A DNA stretch of 64,000 nt. Source: Clostridiaceae bacterium OM02-2AC (lineage in GTDB: Bacteria > Bacillota_I > Bacilli_A > Erysipelotrichales > Erysipelotrichaceae). The translations under genes and the position numbers were made by a program. Where the stretch lies: the NCBI GenBank assembly GCA_003481775.1, contig QULU01000008.1, positions 52,242 to 116,241 of the forward strand. Direction: 5' to 3'. Shown here in pieces: positions 27,382-36,330 of this stretch. Position 1 is the stretch's first letter. Every line of letters starts with the position of its first letter. Under the pieces are notes generated by a model, which was given only the letters and a program-made list of their open reading frames with translations, did no database searches and was not told the origin of the DNA.

Positions 27382-27416
27382 AAGTGGTAAATTAGTGGTA
27401 AACTAAACTCTCATAA
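27382..27416. repeat. right element end: tandem Int arm sites and candidate att core
   Basis: Tandem 11-bp repeats AGTGGTAAATT and AGTGGTAAACT (27383-27404) are followed by TCTCATAA (27409-27416). The same two motifs occur at the int end of the element in mirror arrangement. Confidence 0.4.
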
Positions 27417-27455
27417 CCTACGTTATTACTTGTAAACCTAGTGTTTAAGCGATAA

Positions 27456-27686
27456 TCAGCATTTTAATTTTAAATTTTTAATATAAAAATTCTTCCAGTA
27501 TGTATAAATAGGTTTTCTTTTACCTCGTTCCCATGATAATACAGTATGATAGTCTACACCAAGATACTTCGCTACATCAGATGTCTTTAGCCCGTGTTCC
27601 TGTTTAAAGGCCTTTATAACACCACCATAATCACAATACAGGTATTCAAGTTCATAGTTCCCTATATGTATCAGCCTACACCTCAC
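27456..27686 (-). CDS. small helix-turn-helix protein
   Basis: The protein has 76 residues, probably starting at GTG 27686 after AGAGGT. Residues about 22-60 form an XRE/MerR-like helix-turn-helix (KTSDVAKYLGVDYHTVLSWERG). It is the last gene after the ABC transporter, 12 bases downstream of the permease stop, so it is probably in the same transcript. It could be a small DNA-binding regulator. The start is not certain. Confidence 0.6.
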   Translation of the reverse strand: MRCRLIHIGNYELEYLYCDYGGVIKAFKQEHGLKTSDVAKYLGVDYHTVLSWERGKRKPIYTYWKNFYIKNLKLKC

Positions 27687-27698
27687 AGCTATTACCTC

Positions 27699-28439
27699 TT
27701 ATAGATCCTGCTTGTTAAACTCATGAAGCGATAGACCTATTCCAACAATTCCAGCGCAAAGCACGGAAGCAATGCAAATATATAAATACTGGCTATTTTG
27801 CGGCAGCATAGTAGATATCTGTATTGCTAGCCACGGTACAAAACTTGCTACTGGAAGTAATTCCTCTGATACCTGTGCACCTATCGATTGCAATAATACA
27901 AAAACGAGCGTACACAGCATACTCGGATAAAATAATGTTCTCTGCCTTATAGCAATCCAGATAATCGGTAACGATGCAATGTAGCTTAAAAAACCAATTT
28001 GTGTGAATAACTGTATTGTAAAACAAATCGTCGCTGGTGTAACTTGTGTAGGGAACAACATCAATGAACCAACGATTGTCAAACACTCTGTAACCATCAT
28101 AACGACGAAGCACCAGCAAAACCACACCGCAATTTTGCTCAATACAAAAGTTTTTCTGTTTACTGGTGCAGTAACAATATTGATAATGGTTTTTTCCCCA
28201 TATTCTTTTTGCATGGACTGTGTAATAAAAAATCCACTCATAATAGGCAACACTACATTTACCAGCATAGAAACGGTCATAATCCATTCGTGATAATCAA
28301 TTTTTGTTTTATCAATTAGGATCGACTTTAAAATCAGTAGAATAGGAATAGAAATTGTAACAGCAAAGCCAATAAGAGCCATGTTGTTTTTCTTTAATTT
28401 TAGAATTTCCGTTTGAAAGGCATCATTCAAATCTCGCAC
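27699..28439 (-). CDS. ABC-2 type permease (BcrB/lantibiotic immunity-like)
   Basis: The protein has 246 residues with six predicted membrane segments, beginning at about residues 20-40 (MALIGFAVTISIPILLIL) and ending near residue 235. A conserved EYGEKTIINIVTAPVNR stretch follows the second helix, as in BcrB/NukE/MutE-type permeases. The start overlaps the ATPase gene by 17 bases, showing coupling. It likely exports or expels a cell-envelope peptide antibiotic, with the two-component system upstream as sensor. Confidence 0.85.
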   Translation of the reverse strand: MRDLNDAFQTEILKLKKNNMALIGFAVTISIPILLILKSILIDKTKIDYHEWIMTVSMLVNVVLPIMSGFFITQSMQKEYGEKTIINIVTAPVNRKTFVLSKIAVWFCWCFVVMMVTECLTIVGSLMLFPTQVTPATICFTIQLFTQIGFLSYIASLPIIWIAIRQRTLFYPSMLCTLVFVLLQSIGAQVSEELLPVASFVPWLAIQISTMLPQNSQYLYICIASVLCAGIVGIGLSLHEFNKQDL

Positions 28440-29349
28440 CCCCAGTCAATGAAGTAAAATATTCTTCCAATGTTTCATGTTTCCAATACAAGGATGATAC
28501 TCCTACGCCATGTGAAACCAAACAATTTGCTAATTCTTCTGTATCCAAAGCTTCATCATATATTTCTATACAGTTTATATCTGTAACAGAATAGTTTTTA
28601 CATTTCATTACATTCTCTAATAATTGCGCAGCTATAGGAACATGATTCACTTTAATTTCAATATACTTTTTATTCTTTTCTTCCAGTTCATTCATAGAAA
28701 TTTCTTTCAATAAATGACCATCATGCAGTATTCCTATATCATCAGCAAGTAAAGAAATCTCAGATAAAATATGACTTGAAATAATAATAGTTTTCCCTTG
28801 CTCATGACACAATGACTGCAAAAATTTTCTGATTTCAACGATTCCCACCGGGTCAAGTCCGTTTGTTGGCTCATCTAATATTAAAATTTCAGAATCGTTC
28901 AAAATAGCATTTGCGATTCCTAGTCGTTGTTTCATTCCCAATGAATAAGAAGAGAATGGTTTCTTATCTTTATAAGGCAGTCCAACTATTTCTAAAGCAC
29001 CTTTTACAGCATTCTTTTTGATTGTCCCTCTTAATCTGGAAAAAACTTCTAAATTTTCTGTTCCCGTTAAATAAGAATAAAAACCGGGTGTTTCAATAAT
29101 AGAACCTATTCTTGTATAAATATCTTTTTCATTTCCTTTTAACTGTTTTCCGAAAATCTCTATTTCCCCAGAAGAAATAGAAATCAGCCCAAGAACCATT
29201 TTCATTATGGTAGTTTTCCCAGCACCATTTCTTCCTAACAATCCATATATACGCCCTTTTCTGACATTTAAGTTTATGTTCTCAACTGCTGTAATATCCC
29301 CATATTTTTTCGTCAGCTGTCTGGTAGCAAGAATAATTCCATCGTCCAT
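28423..29349 (-). CDS. ABC transporter ATP-binding protein (BcrA-like)
   Basis: The protein has 308 residues. Walker A is GRNGAGKTT, the Q-loop region is SIIETPGFY, the signature is YSLGMKQRLG, Walker B is ILILDEPTNGLDP and the switch is SSHILSE. The C-terminal extension of about 90 residues is typical of the BcrA bacitracin/lantibiotic subfamily. With the adjacent permease it forms a resistance-type exporter. It lies 68 bases downstream of the histidine kinase on the same strand. Confidence 0.92.
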   Translation of the reverse strand: MDDGIILATRQLTKKYGDITAVENINLNVRKGRIYGLLGRNGAGKTTIMKMVLGLISISSGEIEIFGKQLKGNEKDIYTRIGSIIETPGFYSYLTGTENLEVFSRLRGTIKKNAVKGALEIVGLPYKDKKPFSSYSLGMKQRLGIANAILNDSEILILDEPTNGLDPVGIVEIRKFLQSLCHEQGKTIIISSHILSEISLLADDIGILHDGHLLKEISMNELEEKNKKYIEIKVNHVPIAAQLLENVMKCKNYSVTDINCIEIYDEALDTEELANCLVSHGVGVSSLYWKHETLEEYFTSLTGGARFE

Positions 29350-29417
29350 TTTCTAGCCTCCTTTCTCTAATTAAATCACACAAACCTTGCCAAAACCTTG
29401 CCATAATTATGCTTTCT

Positions 29418-30320
29418 TCATGTTTTGTTAAATTTTAAATTGAAAGTTGTACCTTTTCCATAACAGCTATCTACCACGATGGTTCCATCGAGGGCAGTTA
29501 TCAGTTCTTTTGCAATCGCCAATCCTAAACCATTACTATTTTCTGTGCGTGACGTATCACATTTATACAAGCGGTCAAATATAAAAGGTACATCCTTTTC
29601 TTCTATTCCAACACCATTGTCTGTGATAGCGATTTGTATTTCATCTTGGATCGCAAGAATTTGCACAATCAGTCTGTTTGCATGACTATGCTTTATTGTA
29701 TTTGCCAATAAATTATTGATAATTCTATGATAAGCATTTCTATCCATGTTCACGTATAACGCTTTTTCTGGTATATCAAAATGAAAATCAATCTTATTTT
29801 CTTCAAATTTCATTATCCACTCAGCAAGGACTAATCTGGTCAATTCACAAATGTTTTCTGTTTGGAAATCATACACCCATTCTCCAGACTCTAATTTCAA
29901 CCATGCAAACAAAGATTGTATATAATCACTTAAATATTGTGCCTTTTCATTGGCAATCTGTAAAAACCTCTGCTGTTCAGCATAACTCAAATCATCCTTT
30001 TCTAACACCTCTAAATATCCAACAAGAGAGGATAATGGTGTACGAATATCATGGGATAAACTGGTAACTAATTGTTTGTACGCTTTTTTTGACGCATTTG
30101 ATGCTAATAGCTCGTTTTTATCCTTGATTACAATTTCATTGATTTTGTAAACAAGGTTACTCATTTCCGTATGTTCATGAACAATCAGTCGTCTATCTAA
30201 ATTTCCCAAATAAATTTCATCAAGAATTTGTTCAATTTCTTTTATCTTTTTTCGTGTTTGATACAGATGATTTACGAGAGCGAGTATGCAAAGAGAAAGT
30301 ATGATTACAAGATATATCAT
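29418..30320 (-). CDS. sensor histidine kinase
   Basis: The protein has 300 residues from ATG 30320 (TTAGGGG upstream), one base-pair step beyond the regulator stop codon. A single N-terminal membrane helix (IYLVIILSLCILALV) has almost no extracellular loop, then a HAMP-like linker follows. The H-box is SLSHDIRTPLSSL, the N-box NNLLANTIKH, G1 DNGVGI, the F-box DRLYKCD and G2 SNGLGLAIAK. This is the type of kinase that senses envelope antibiotics through a partner transporter. It is paired with the response regulator directly upstream. Confidence 0.93.
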   Translation of the reverse strand: MIYLVIILSLCILALVNHLYQTRKKIKEIEQILDEIYLGNLDRRLIVHEHTEMSNLVYKINEIVIKDKNELLASNASKKAYKQLVTSLSHDIRTPLSSLVGYLEVLEKDDLSYAEQQRFLQIANEKAQYLSDYIQSLFAWLKLESGEWVYDFQTENICELTRLVLAEWIMKFEENKIDFHFDIPEKALYVNMDRNAYHRIINNLLANTIKHSHANRLIVQILAIQDEIQIAITDNGVGIEEKDVPFIFDRLYKCDTSRTENSNGLGLAIAKELITALDGTIVVDSCYGKGTTFNLKFNKT

Positions 30321-30322
30321 AA

Positions 30323-31015
30323 TCAAACCCCTAAGCAAAAACGATACCCTATACCATGAATGGTTTGAATATAATCGATATCCAGTTTCTCATTCTTTAT
30401 TTTCTTTCGTAATTTGCTGACAAAAGACATGATATTTCTATCATCATAAGAATACTCATTACCCCAAACATGAGTGTAAATTTGTTCTTTTGTAAACACT
30501 TTTCCCTGATTAGAAGCAAGAAAATATAATAAATCAAATTCCTTAGCTGTTACATAAACTTCACTGTCATTGATCCGTACCATCCTTGATATTACATCTA
30601 TCTGCAATCCTTTAAATATTAAGGGGATGCTTTCTTCTGCTTGGTTATTGAAAACTGTAAATCTTCTGATAAGTGACTGTACCCTTGCAATAAATTCAGA
30701 CATTAAGAAGGGCTTTGTCAAATAATCATCAGCACCTAATCTCAGACCAGATACCGTATCAGCTTCAGAGTCTTTTGCAGTCAACATTAAAACGGGGACA
30801 TTATTTAATTTTCTTATCTCAGTCAAAACATCATACCCATTCATAACAGGAAGCATGATATCCAAAATGACTAGCTGATACTTTTGTTTCTTAAAAGTGT
30901 CAAGTCCTGTTTTTCCATCATGGCATACAATAATTTCAAAATTTTCTTTTTTTAATTCACGCTCTAACAGATTACATAAATCCTTATCATCATCAATAAG
31001 CAATATTTTATTCAC
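30323..31015 (-). CDS. OmpR-family response regulator
   Basis: The protein has 230 residues from GTG 31015, chosen because AGAGGA sits 8-9 bases upstream and MNKILLIDDD is the usual N-terminus. The receiver domain has acidic residues IDDDKD, phospho-acceptor Asp in LVILDIMLP and Lys in LTKPF. The C-terminal winged helix has EFDLLYFLASNQGKVFT, VWGNEYSYD and HGIGYRF. It presumably activates its own BcrAB-type operon. The DNA is clearly AT-richer than the housekeeping genes to the right, pointing to transfer. Confidence 0.93.
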   Translation of the reverse strand: MNKILLIDDDKDLCNLLERELKKENFEIIVCHDGKTGLDTFKKQKYQLVILDIMLPVMNGYDVLTEIRKLNNVPVLMLTAKDSEADTVSGLRLGADDYLTKPFLMSEFIARVQSLIRRFTVFNNQAEESIPLIFKGLQIDVISRMVRINDSEVYVTAKEFDLLYFLASNQGKVFTKEQIYTHVWGNEYSYDDRNIMSFVSKLRKKIKNEKLDIDYIQTIHGIGYRFCLGV

Positions 31016-31048
31016 GGCTTTTCCTCTTTTCATAATAGCAATTATCAA

Positions 31049-31617
31049 AACCTAGTTTATTTTGTAAATGTGTACAAATATTCTTCAGGTATAGGGCGCT
31101 CATTGCCAGCATTCTTTCTGAAATTTTCCTGCACATCTGGGTCTCACTTCATCAATCGCCGCTTCCATAAACGCTTGAACATCAAATTCTGTCCTTCCTC
31201 ATTTTCTATCGCAAAATGAAGTATGTTTCCAACATTATGATAAAAATATACCGCGCAAAAGAAAATAAGTCAATAAATGAACTCGCTTGATCCTCCTATA
31301 ATCTTCCTGTTACTCTCCTTATACAAAACAAGCTCATACGGTGAAACTAAAGCTGCCGTTGTCTGGTGATCAAGAACGAAGCTGAAACGCGCATTTTTTT
31401 TAGCTTATCCCATTCTTGACCTGAAGCATAGGATGATTCCAATGCTGAAAAAGAAGAAAGTCCTGTTTTGATAGGATGATTTCAGGCATCTGTCCCTTTT
31501 ATTTCAAGCAAGCTAAGCCGTCAAACGAAACATCTTATGCCAATAGAAATTGCATATATAAAGACCTCCATCAGCATTCAATTCACTTGTATCGCACAGC
31601 CATTATAAAAAAAGATT
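31049..31617. other. decayed intergenic region
   Basis: More than 550 bases upstream of the two-component operon with no intact gene. Apart from the remnant at 31270-31480, a short protein-like tail (FDVQAFMEAAIDEVRPRC) occurs on the minus strand near 31100-31190. The promoter of the two-component operon should lie at its left edge, but no clear hexamers were found. Confidence 0.4.
31270..31480 (-). pseudogene. protein-coding remnant, frameshifted, family unknown
   Basis: On the minus strand a protein-like stretch (TGLSSFSALESSYASG, QEWDKLKK) runs into an A8 run near 31395. It continues one frame over as NARFSFVLDHQTTAALV, SPYELVLYKESNRKIIGG and ends at TGA 31270. The joined sequence reads like the C-terminal half of a real protein with a slippage frameshift. 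I do not recognise it. The rest of 31049-31617 shows no gene and probably holds further decayed sequence. Confidence 0.35.
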
Positions 31618-31800
31618 TCAGAACACATCCTCTGAAACCTTTTTCTTACAAACATTATGGCCGATTCCTTTTTCAGGACTACATGTCCCTCTGCTAATCA
31701 CATGAACCTGAATACCGTTTTTGAGCGGTGCTATGAAAAATCCAGTAATCACACCAAGCAGAAATGCATTCAGGAGATACGACTTCTGATGCTGTCCCAT
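31618..31800 (-). CDS. 60-aa small membrane protein
   Basis: ATG 31800 is preceded by ACAGGAGGAGC at ideal spacing, which makes this a likely real gene despite its size. The N-terminal half is one hydrophobic segment (YLLNAFLLGVITGFFIAPL), followed by a hydrophilic tail with two Cys (RGTCSPEKGIGHNVCKKK). It resembles the general layout of small YtxH-like membrane proteins but I cannot assign a family. It ends in the non-coding stretch before the two-component operon. Confidence 0.5.
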   Translation of the reverse strand: MGQHQKSYLLNAFLLGVITGFFIAPLKNGIQVHVISRGTCSPEKGIGHNVCKKKVSEDVF

Positions 31801-31864
31801 AAAAGCTCCTCCTGTAATCCCCTACAGAATAGCATGAAACATATACAAACGCAAGACTGATTCC

Positions 31865-32659
31865 CTATATCCTTGCGTATGGAATCGCCAACAGCTCCAT
31901 CACCAGCGGTTCCTGTTCCTTTGAAAATGTGCGGTACACCTGACGGCTGTAAACCTCACCGCTCCGCTTCAGCTTATGCTCCTTGAAAAAAGAGCGAACC
32001 GTATCCGATATTCCTGCATCTGTCTGTAAATTGTCGAATGTGCATAAAATAGCATGCGTTGCCCCCCGCAGATGAAAATACGGATTTTCGCAATATTGTG
32101 CATATTCTGCACAATCCTTATAAATGCCGAAGCCCTTCTCGTTTCTCCAAACACCGTTTTCCTCATAGTAATGCGTGCTTTGGAAAAAGAGATCCGCATG
32201 ATTGGAGAAATTGCGAAACCCCTTTGGCTGCTCTTGTGCAAAGGAGGACTGGATGCAATGCTTTGTCGATATAAAATACATATCCGGACGCATTCCATAC
32301 ATACACTTCCCCCTTGACTGCTCTGCAGTTTGTAGAATATCCAGGCAGTTCATCAAGTTGCTGGCTTTCATCTGCAAAATTCTCAGACGCTCCTGTGTAG
32401 CTTGCAGGGTATCCGCGATCACCTGCTCATAGGAATGCAGAGAACCATTCAGAAACTGTTCCCGTATCAGCTGCAGGCTGATTCCCATCTGTGACAGGCG
32501 CTGTATGTACAGCAGCTGGCTCAGCTGCTCCTCCGTAAAGTAGCGATACTTGGTCTGTGGATCCTTTTCCGGTCTGATCAGTCCCATGCGCTCATAATGT
32601 CGTATCGCTTCTGTTGTAACCCCCATAACCTTTGCAATATCGCCGATTTTATACATCAT
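31865..32659 (-). CDS. MerR-family regulator with effector-binding domain
   Basis: The protein has 264 residues from ATG 32659 (AAGGGGGTG upstream); ATG 32656 is an immediate alternative. The N-terminal winged helix is YKIGDIAKVMGVTTEAIRHY, ERMGLIRPEKD and YRYFTEEQL. A dimerisation coiled-coil covers about residues 75-120, then a C-terminal GyrI/BmrR-like ligand pocket about 120-264. These regulators bind lipophilic cations or other drugs and activate efflux genes. No transporter is directly adjacent. Confidence 0.88.
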   Translation of the reverse strand: MMYKIGDIAKVMGVTTEAIRHYERMGLIRPEKDPQTKYRYFTEEQLSQLLYIQRLSQMGISLQLIREQFLNGSLHSYEQVIADTLQATQERLRILQMKASNLMNCLDILQTAEQSRGKCMYGMRPDMYFISTKHCIQSSFAQEQPKGFRNFSNHADLFFQSTHYYEENGVWRNEKGFGIYKDCAEYAQYCENPYFHLRGATHAILCTFDNLQTDAGISDTVRSFFKEHKLKRSGEVYSRQVYRTFSKEQEPLVMELLAIPYARI

Positions 32660-32734
32660 GGCATTCACCCCCTTGCTATTGTAATCCTCTTTCCAAATTC
32701 TGTATAGTAAAACACTCGGCTTTAACACACAGCA

Positions 32735-33661
32735 TCATCGCTGATTTTTCAGAAAACGGATTTCACACTCCAGCTCATAGCCGCTATGTGCTTTGACCTC
32801 CTGCTGCACCTTGTGAATCAGCTCCAAAAAATCCTGACTGCTGGCAGCACTGCGATTGATGAGAAAGCCGGCATGCTTTGTCGATACCTGGGCATCATGA
32901 ACCTTTGTACCCATCAATCCTGCATCCCGTATCAAAGCTGATGCATAATTACCCTGTGGACGCTTAAAGGTAGAACCGGCACTATAGGCATCCAGCGGCT
33001 GCTTTTCTCTTCGCCGCCGCATCAGCTCCTCCATTTGTGCCAGAATTGCCTCCTGCCTTCCAGGGGTCAATGCATATACAGCTTCCAGCACGATACCGCC
33101 ATGCTTTGAAAATCGACTGTGTCGATATGACAGCTCCAGCTGTGCAGCGCAGCTTGTATGAAGACTTCCGTTTTCATCCATCCAAACAGCTTCCAGCAAT
33201 ACATCCTTTGTTTCTCCGCCATATGCGCCGGCATTCATATATACAGCTCCTCCGACGCTTCCCGGAATTCCGCAGGCAAATTCCAGACCACTTAAAGAAT
33301 GCGCGGCACAAAATGCACTAACCGCCTTGATGGCTGCCCCGCTTTGTGCACGTACACGATTTTCCTTCTCCAGATGGATGCTGTTATAATTCGTTGACAG
33401 AACAATGACCATACCCAAAAAGCCTTCATCCATTGCCAGAACATTGCTGCCATTTCCAAGCAGAAACCATTCTATGCGATATTTCTTACATATTGCCAGA
33501 CATTGCTGAATCTGCGCAATACTGGACGGCTCTGCCAGAATCTGTGCCTCACCTCCGATATGCAGGGTTGTATATTGTTTTAATTCGATATGTCTTCTCG
33601 CCGCAATCCCTTCATCCTGAAGAAACTGGAATGCCTTTTCTAATGTATCCACATGTATCAT
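32735..33661 (-). CDS. murB: UDP-N-acetylenolpyruvoylglucosamine reductase
   Basis: The protein has 308 residues from ATG 33661 (AGAGGTGAGAGG upstream). FAD-binding motifs are YTTLHIGGEA, LLGNGSNVL and ACGIPGSVGGAVYMNAGAYG. Catalytic features are Tyr in LSYRHSRF, Ser in YSAGSTFKRP and Glu in ECEIRF at the C-terminus. It is a type IIb-like MurB. It reduces the enolpyruvyl group to give UDP-MurNAc in the cytoplasm for peptidoglycan synthesis. It stands alone, with the hydroxyacid dehydrogenase on the same strand 95 bases upstream. Confidence 0.95.
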   Translation of the reverse strand: MIHVDTLEKAFQFLQDEGIAARRHIELKQYTTLHIGGEAQILAEPSSIAQIQQCLAICKKYRIEWFLLGNGSNVLAMDEGFLGMVIVLSTNYNSIHLEKENRVRAQSGAAIKAVSAFCAAHSLSGLEFACGIPGSVGGAVYMNAGAYGGETKDVLLEAVWMDENGSLHTSCAAQLELSYRHSRFSKHGGIVLEAVYALTPGRQEAILAQMEELMRRRREKQPLDAYSAGSTFKRPQGNYASALIRDAGLMGTKVHDAQVSTKHAGFLINRSAASSQDFLELIHKVQQEVKAHSGYELECEIRFLKNQR

Positions 33662-33756
33662 CCTCTCACCTCTATTATATGTAGAATCTGATAATGTTAA
33701 ATAGAAATGCCCGTAAAATTCATATCCGCCGTAAAAGAAAGACTGCACACCGGCAG

Positions 33757-34707
33757 TCAGACAACGCGATTGATAACAGCTCCCTTTAGATATGCTTCAA
33801 TATTACCAGCCACCAGCTGCAAAAGACGCTGTCTGGTTTCCAAACCCCGCCATCCCATATGCGGTGTAACAATAACATTTGGCATAGTAAACAATGGATT
33901 ATCCTCACGCATCGGCTCCTCTTCCTGCACATCCAGGGCAGCTTTGGCAATCTGCTTGCTCTGCAAGGCAGCTATCAGCGCCTGTTCATCGATAAGGGCA
34001 CCTCGCGCCGTATTGATGATCGCGGCAGAAGGCTTCATCATAGACAGATGAGCTTCATCAATCAGATGTCTGGTTTGCGAGGTAAGCGGACAATGCAGAG
34101 AAACATAATCACTTTCCTTCAGAAGCGTTGTCAGGGAAACAAAACGCACGCCCTCAACATGCTCCCGCGGTGTTCTTGTGTACACCAGAATATGCATGTC
34201 CAGAACCCGCGCAATACGGATTACCTCCTGTCCGATACTGCCATAGCCGATAACGCCCAGCGTCTTATCATTGACCTCGGTATGCTCCACCATCATATGC
34301 CTTGTGAAATTTCGGTAATCTTTATGTTCCAGCATTTGCAGCTGCTCGCGCATGGAGCTGCTGAGGCTTAAAAGCAGCATGATCGCCGTATGTGCCACAC
34401 GCTTTGTGGAATAGGCAGGCGTATTGCAGACGATGATCCCCTTTTTGCGGCAGGCTTCCAGATCAATATTGTTATAGCCGGTTCCTGCCTCACAAATCAG
34501 TTGGACACTGTCTGGAAACTGCTCAATCAGTGCTTTGGATAGCTCCAGCTCCTTACTGACTACGATTTCACAGCCCTGAACACGCTGCAGAATCTGCTGG
34601 GAATCACTGTCCTCATAGGCTATAACCTCTCCCTTTATACAGCTGGTATCCAGCTTATGATCATAATTGATTCTTGCAATATTTAAAATACAGATACGAT
34701 GCTTCAT
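33757..34707 (-). CDS. D-isomer-specific 2-hydroxyacid dehydrogenase
   Basis: The protein has 316 residues from ATG 34707 (ACAGGAGGAGAAG upstream). NAD-binding motif is GVIGYGSIGQEV. The catalytic Arg is in NTARGALID, with Glu (QEEEPM) and His in VTPHMGW. The overall pattern (EAGTGYNNIDLEA, NTPAYSTKRVAHTAIML) is closest to glycerate/hydroxypyruvate reductases, but the substrate cannot be fixed from sequence. It is probably a cytoplasmic dimer. The long gap to the divergent membrane-protein gene at 34856 holds its promoter. Confidence 0.9.
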   Translation of the reverse strand: MKHRICILNIARINYDHKLDTSCIKGEVIAYEDSDSQQILQRVQGCEIVVSKELELSKALIEQFPDSVQLICEAGTGYNNIDLEACRKKGIIVCNTPAYSTKRVAHTAIMLLLSLSSSMREQLQMLEHKDYRNFTRHMMVEHTEVNDKTLGVIGYGSIGQEVIRIARVLDMHILVYTRTPREHVEGVRFVSLTTLLKESDYVSLHCPLTSQTRHLIDEAHLSMMKPSAAIINTARGALIDEQALIAALQSKQIAKAALDVQEEEPMREDNPLFTMPNVIVTPHMGWRGLETRQRLLQLVAGNIEAYLKGAVINRVV

Positions 34708-34855
34708 GTCTTCTCCTCCTGTAAGATACACCCTACATTTCGTAAATTGTCTTCCGATAGCTCTTTCCTTACATGACATTATTTTATCATGTTTTGCTAG
34801 GATATCTGTCTTTTTTTACAAAATTGTAGTATCCTTATGCATATGAGGTAAGATT

Positions 34856-35911
34856 ATGAAGGAATGGTTGAAGCATACAGTAAAATATGTGCTGCTGGCA
34901 TTGTTTGTTGCCGGCATGCTCTACATCAATATCAAAGACCATGCTGCGGAAATTATCGATACGCTGCAGCATTTGCAGCTGCGCTACACATTTGTGCTGA
35001 TTCTGCTCAGTGCTTCCGTCTATGTGATTGGAGGAATCGGAATCTATGTGCTTTGCAGAAAGGTCAATCCTGCTTATCGTATGAAAAGCGGGATATCCAA
35101 TTCACTGATTTCTCTGTTTCTGATGAATGTCAGTGCATCCGCTGTTGCAAAGGCGGCGCAAATGCTGTTATTCAAGGTCAAGAGCATTTCATGGGAACAG
35201 GGCTGCAGCATCCTTGTCATGGATCAGCTTCTGTATCAGATTTCCTATATGGCACTCAGCGCCTGCGCTGTCTTCATCAGCTGTGATCTTCTGATTCCTT
35301 TATTTCCGGAGGAAAGCATTCTGGCTCTGACCGGCTTTGTAATCAGTACCGTTCCCATTCTGGCAGTCGCACTGCTGTTTCTGTGTCCGGGAGTTTTCAC
35401 AGGATTGAGCAAGGGCATCGGTTTTCTGATTGACAAGCTGCAGCTGCCATTTGATCAGCTGTCCATTCAGCAGGCATTGCAGCGCTTCGCGGACTCTCTG
35501 CAGACAGCAAACGGTCTGTATAAAAAAGATTATCGCCTGATGCTGAAGGTTCATCTGCTGAACACATTAAAGCTGAGTGTGCGGCATTCCCTGCCGCTTT
35601 TCATAGCATTCTTTCTGCAAATTGATATTCATCCGCAGGATATACCACTCTTTTTTTCGGCATCCTTTTTCGTAGATCTCATCTTATCTGCGCTGCCGGT
35701 ATATGGCAAGCATGGCGTGGCAGAAACAACCTTTACCCTTATCTTTACGCCGCTTGTCACAGCAGCCCAGGCCGCCAGCATCATGCTGGTATGGCGGGCA
35801 ATCACCTTTTATACCAATACCGTACTTGGCGGCATCTGTATGCTTTTATCACCGGATATCAGCCGCAGCAGTCTGAAAAAAATCAAACAGAATACCGAGA
35901 TGTCTGCTTAA
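34856..35911 (+). CDS. flippase-like / LPG-synthase TM-domain membrane protein (UPF0104)
   Basis: The protein has 351 residues; GAGGTAAG precedes the ATG. Eight or so membrane helices are visible, the first at residues about 9-25. Conserved family points include SASAVAKAAQML near residue 95 and LPVYGKHGVAETTF near residue 285. The family is the membrane domain of MprF without the synthetase part and is thought to flip or translocate lipid-linked molecules. The exact substrate is unknown. It is divergent from the hydroxyacid dehydrogenase. Confidence 0.8.
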   Translation: MKEWLKHTVKYVLLALFVAGMLYINIKDHAAEIIDTLQHLQLRYTFVLILLSASVYVIGGIGIYVLCRKVNPAYRMKSGISNSLISLFLMNVSASAVAKAAQMLLFKVKSISWEQGCSILVMDQLLYQISYMALSACAVFISCDLLIPLFPEESILALTGFVISTVPILAVALLFLCPGVFTGLSKGIGFLIDKLQLPFDQLSIQQALQRFADSLQTANGLYKKDYRLMLKVHLLNTLKLSVRHSLPLFIAFFLQIDIHPQDIPLFFSASFFVDLILSALPVYGKHGVAETTFTLIFTPLVTAAQAASIMLVWRAITFYTNTVLGGICMLLSPDISRSSLKKIKQNTEMSA

Positions 35912-36251
35912 CAGACGTCGATTGTTGAGCGCTGAGACAAACGCAGCCACCCACAGACACATGATTCTGCGGAAGCAATTACTGCTCCTGTGTTGCCACA
36001 TCACGCTCACCATGAGAGAAAGTAATATGCACACAGTACAGCATCTTGTAGGAAACTGCAGCGATAAAAATTCCTGCCTGTCCGGAGAAAATGCATCCGG
36101 AATCCCTTTGCTTTTTACATGGTTATACGAGAACATCCCGTGCACAACCTTTGATAAGCTATCATTTATATATACTTTGCAGGCTGCAGAAACGTACAGC
36201 TGATACAGAAAACAGCAGGATCGCAAGCACAAAAGCCTTGCTGCTTCATCA
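35912..36251. other. intergenic stretch, nothing recognised
   Basis: About 340 bases between two convergent genes. No gene or structured RNA is apparent before the terminator at 36252. Confidence 0.4.
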
Positions 36252-36303
36252 AAAAAGCTGTCTGCGCCTCACATCGTTATGTACAGGTATCAGACAGCTT
36301 TTT
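36252..36303. terminator. bidirectional terminator
   Basis: AAAAAGCTGTCTG (36252-36264) and CAGACAGCTTTTT (36291-36303) form a perfect 13-bp stem between convergent genes. On the minus strand it ends the cysteine desulfidase-like gene. Confidence 0.85.
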
Positions 36304-36330
36304 ATATCCAGTTCCTTTGCTTTTAAGCCG

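Larger units (their letters stand above)
21716..27416. mobile_element. Tn916-type compact integrative element (about 5.7 kb)
   Basis: The unit holds int, xis and a MobT/Rep_trans relaxase on the minus strand. A hairpin-rich oriT-like region and an XRE regulator follow, then cargo (TetR regulator, alpha/beta hydrolase, response-regulator remnant). Ends are placed on a direct TCTCATAA (21716-21723 and 27409-27416), each adjoined internally by AAGTGGTAAATT, a repeat of the kind bound by the arm-binding domain of Tn916 Int. No type IV secretion genes are present, so at most it could be mobilised in trans. The boundaries are tentative because the terminal repeat is only 8 bp. Confidence 0.55.
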
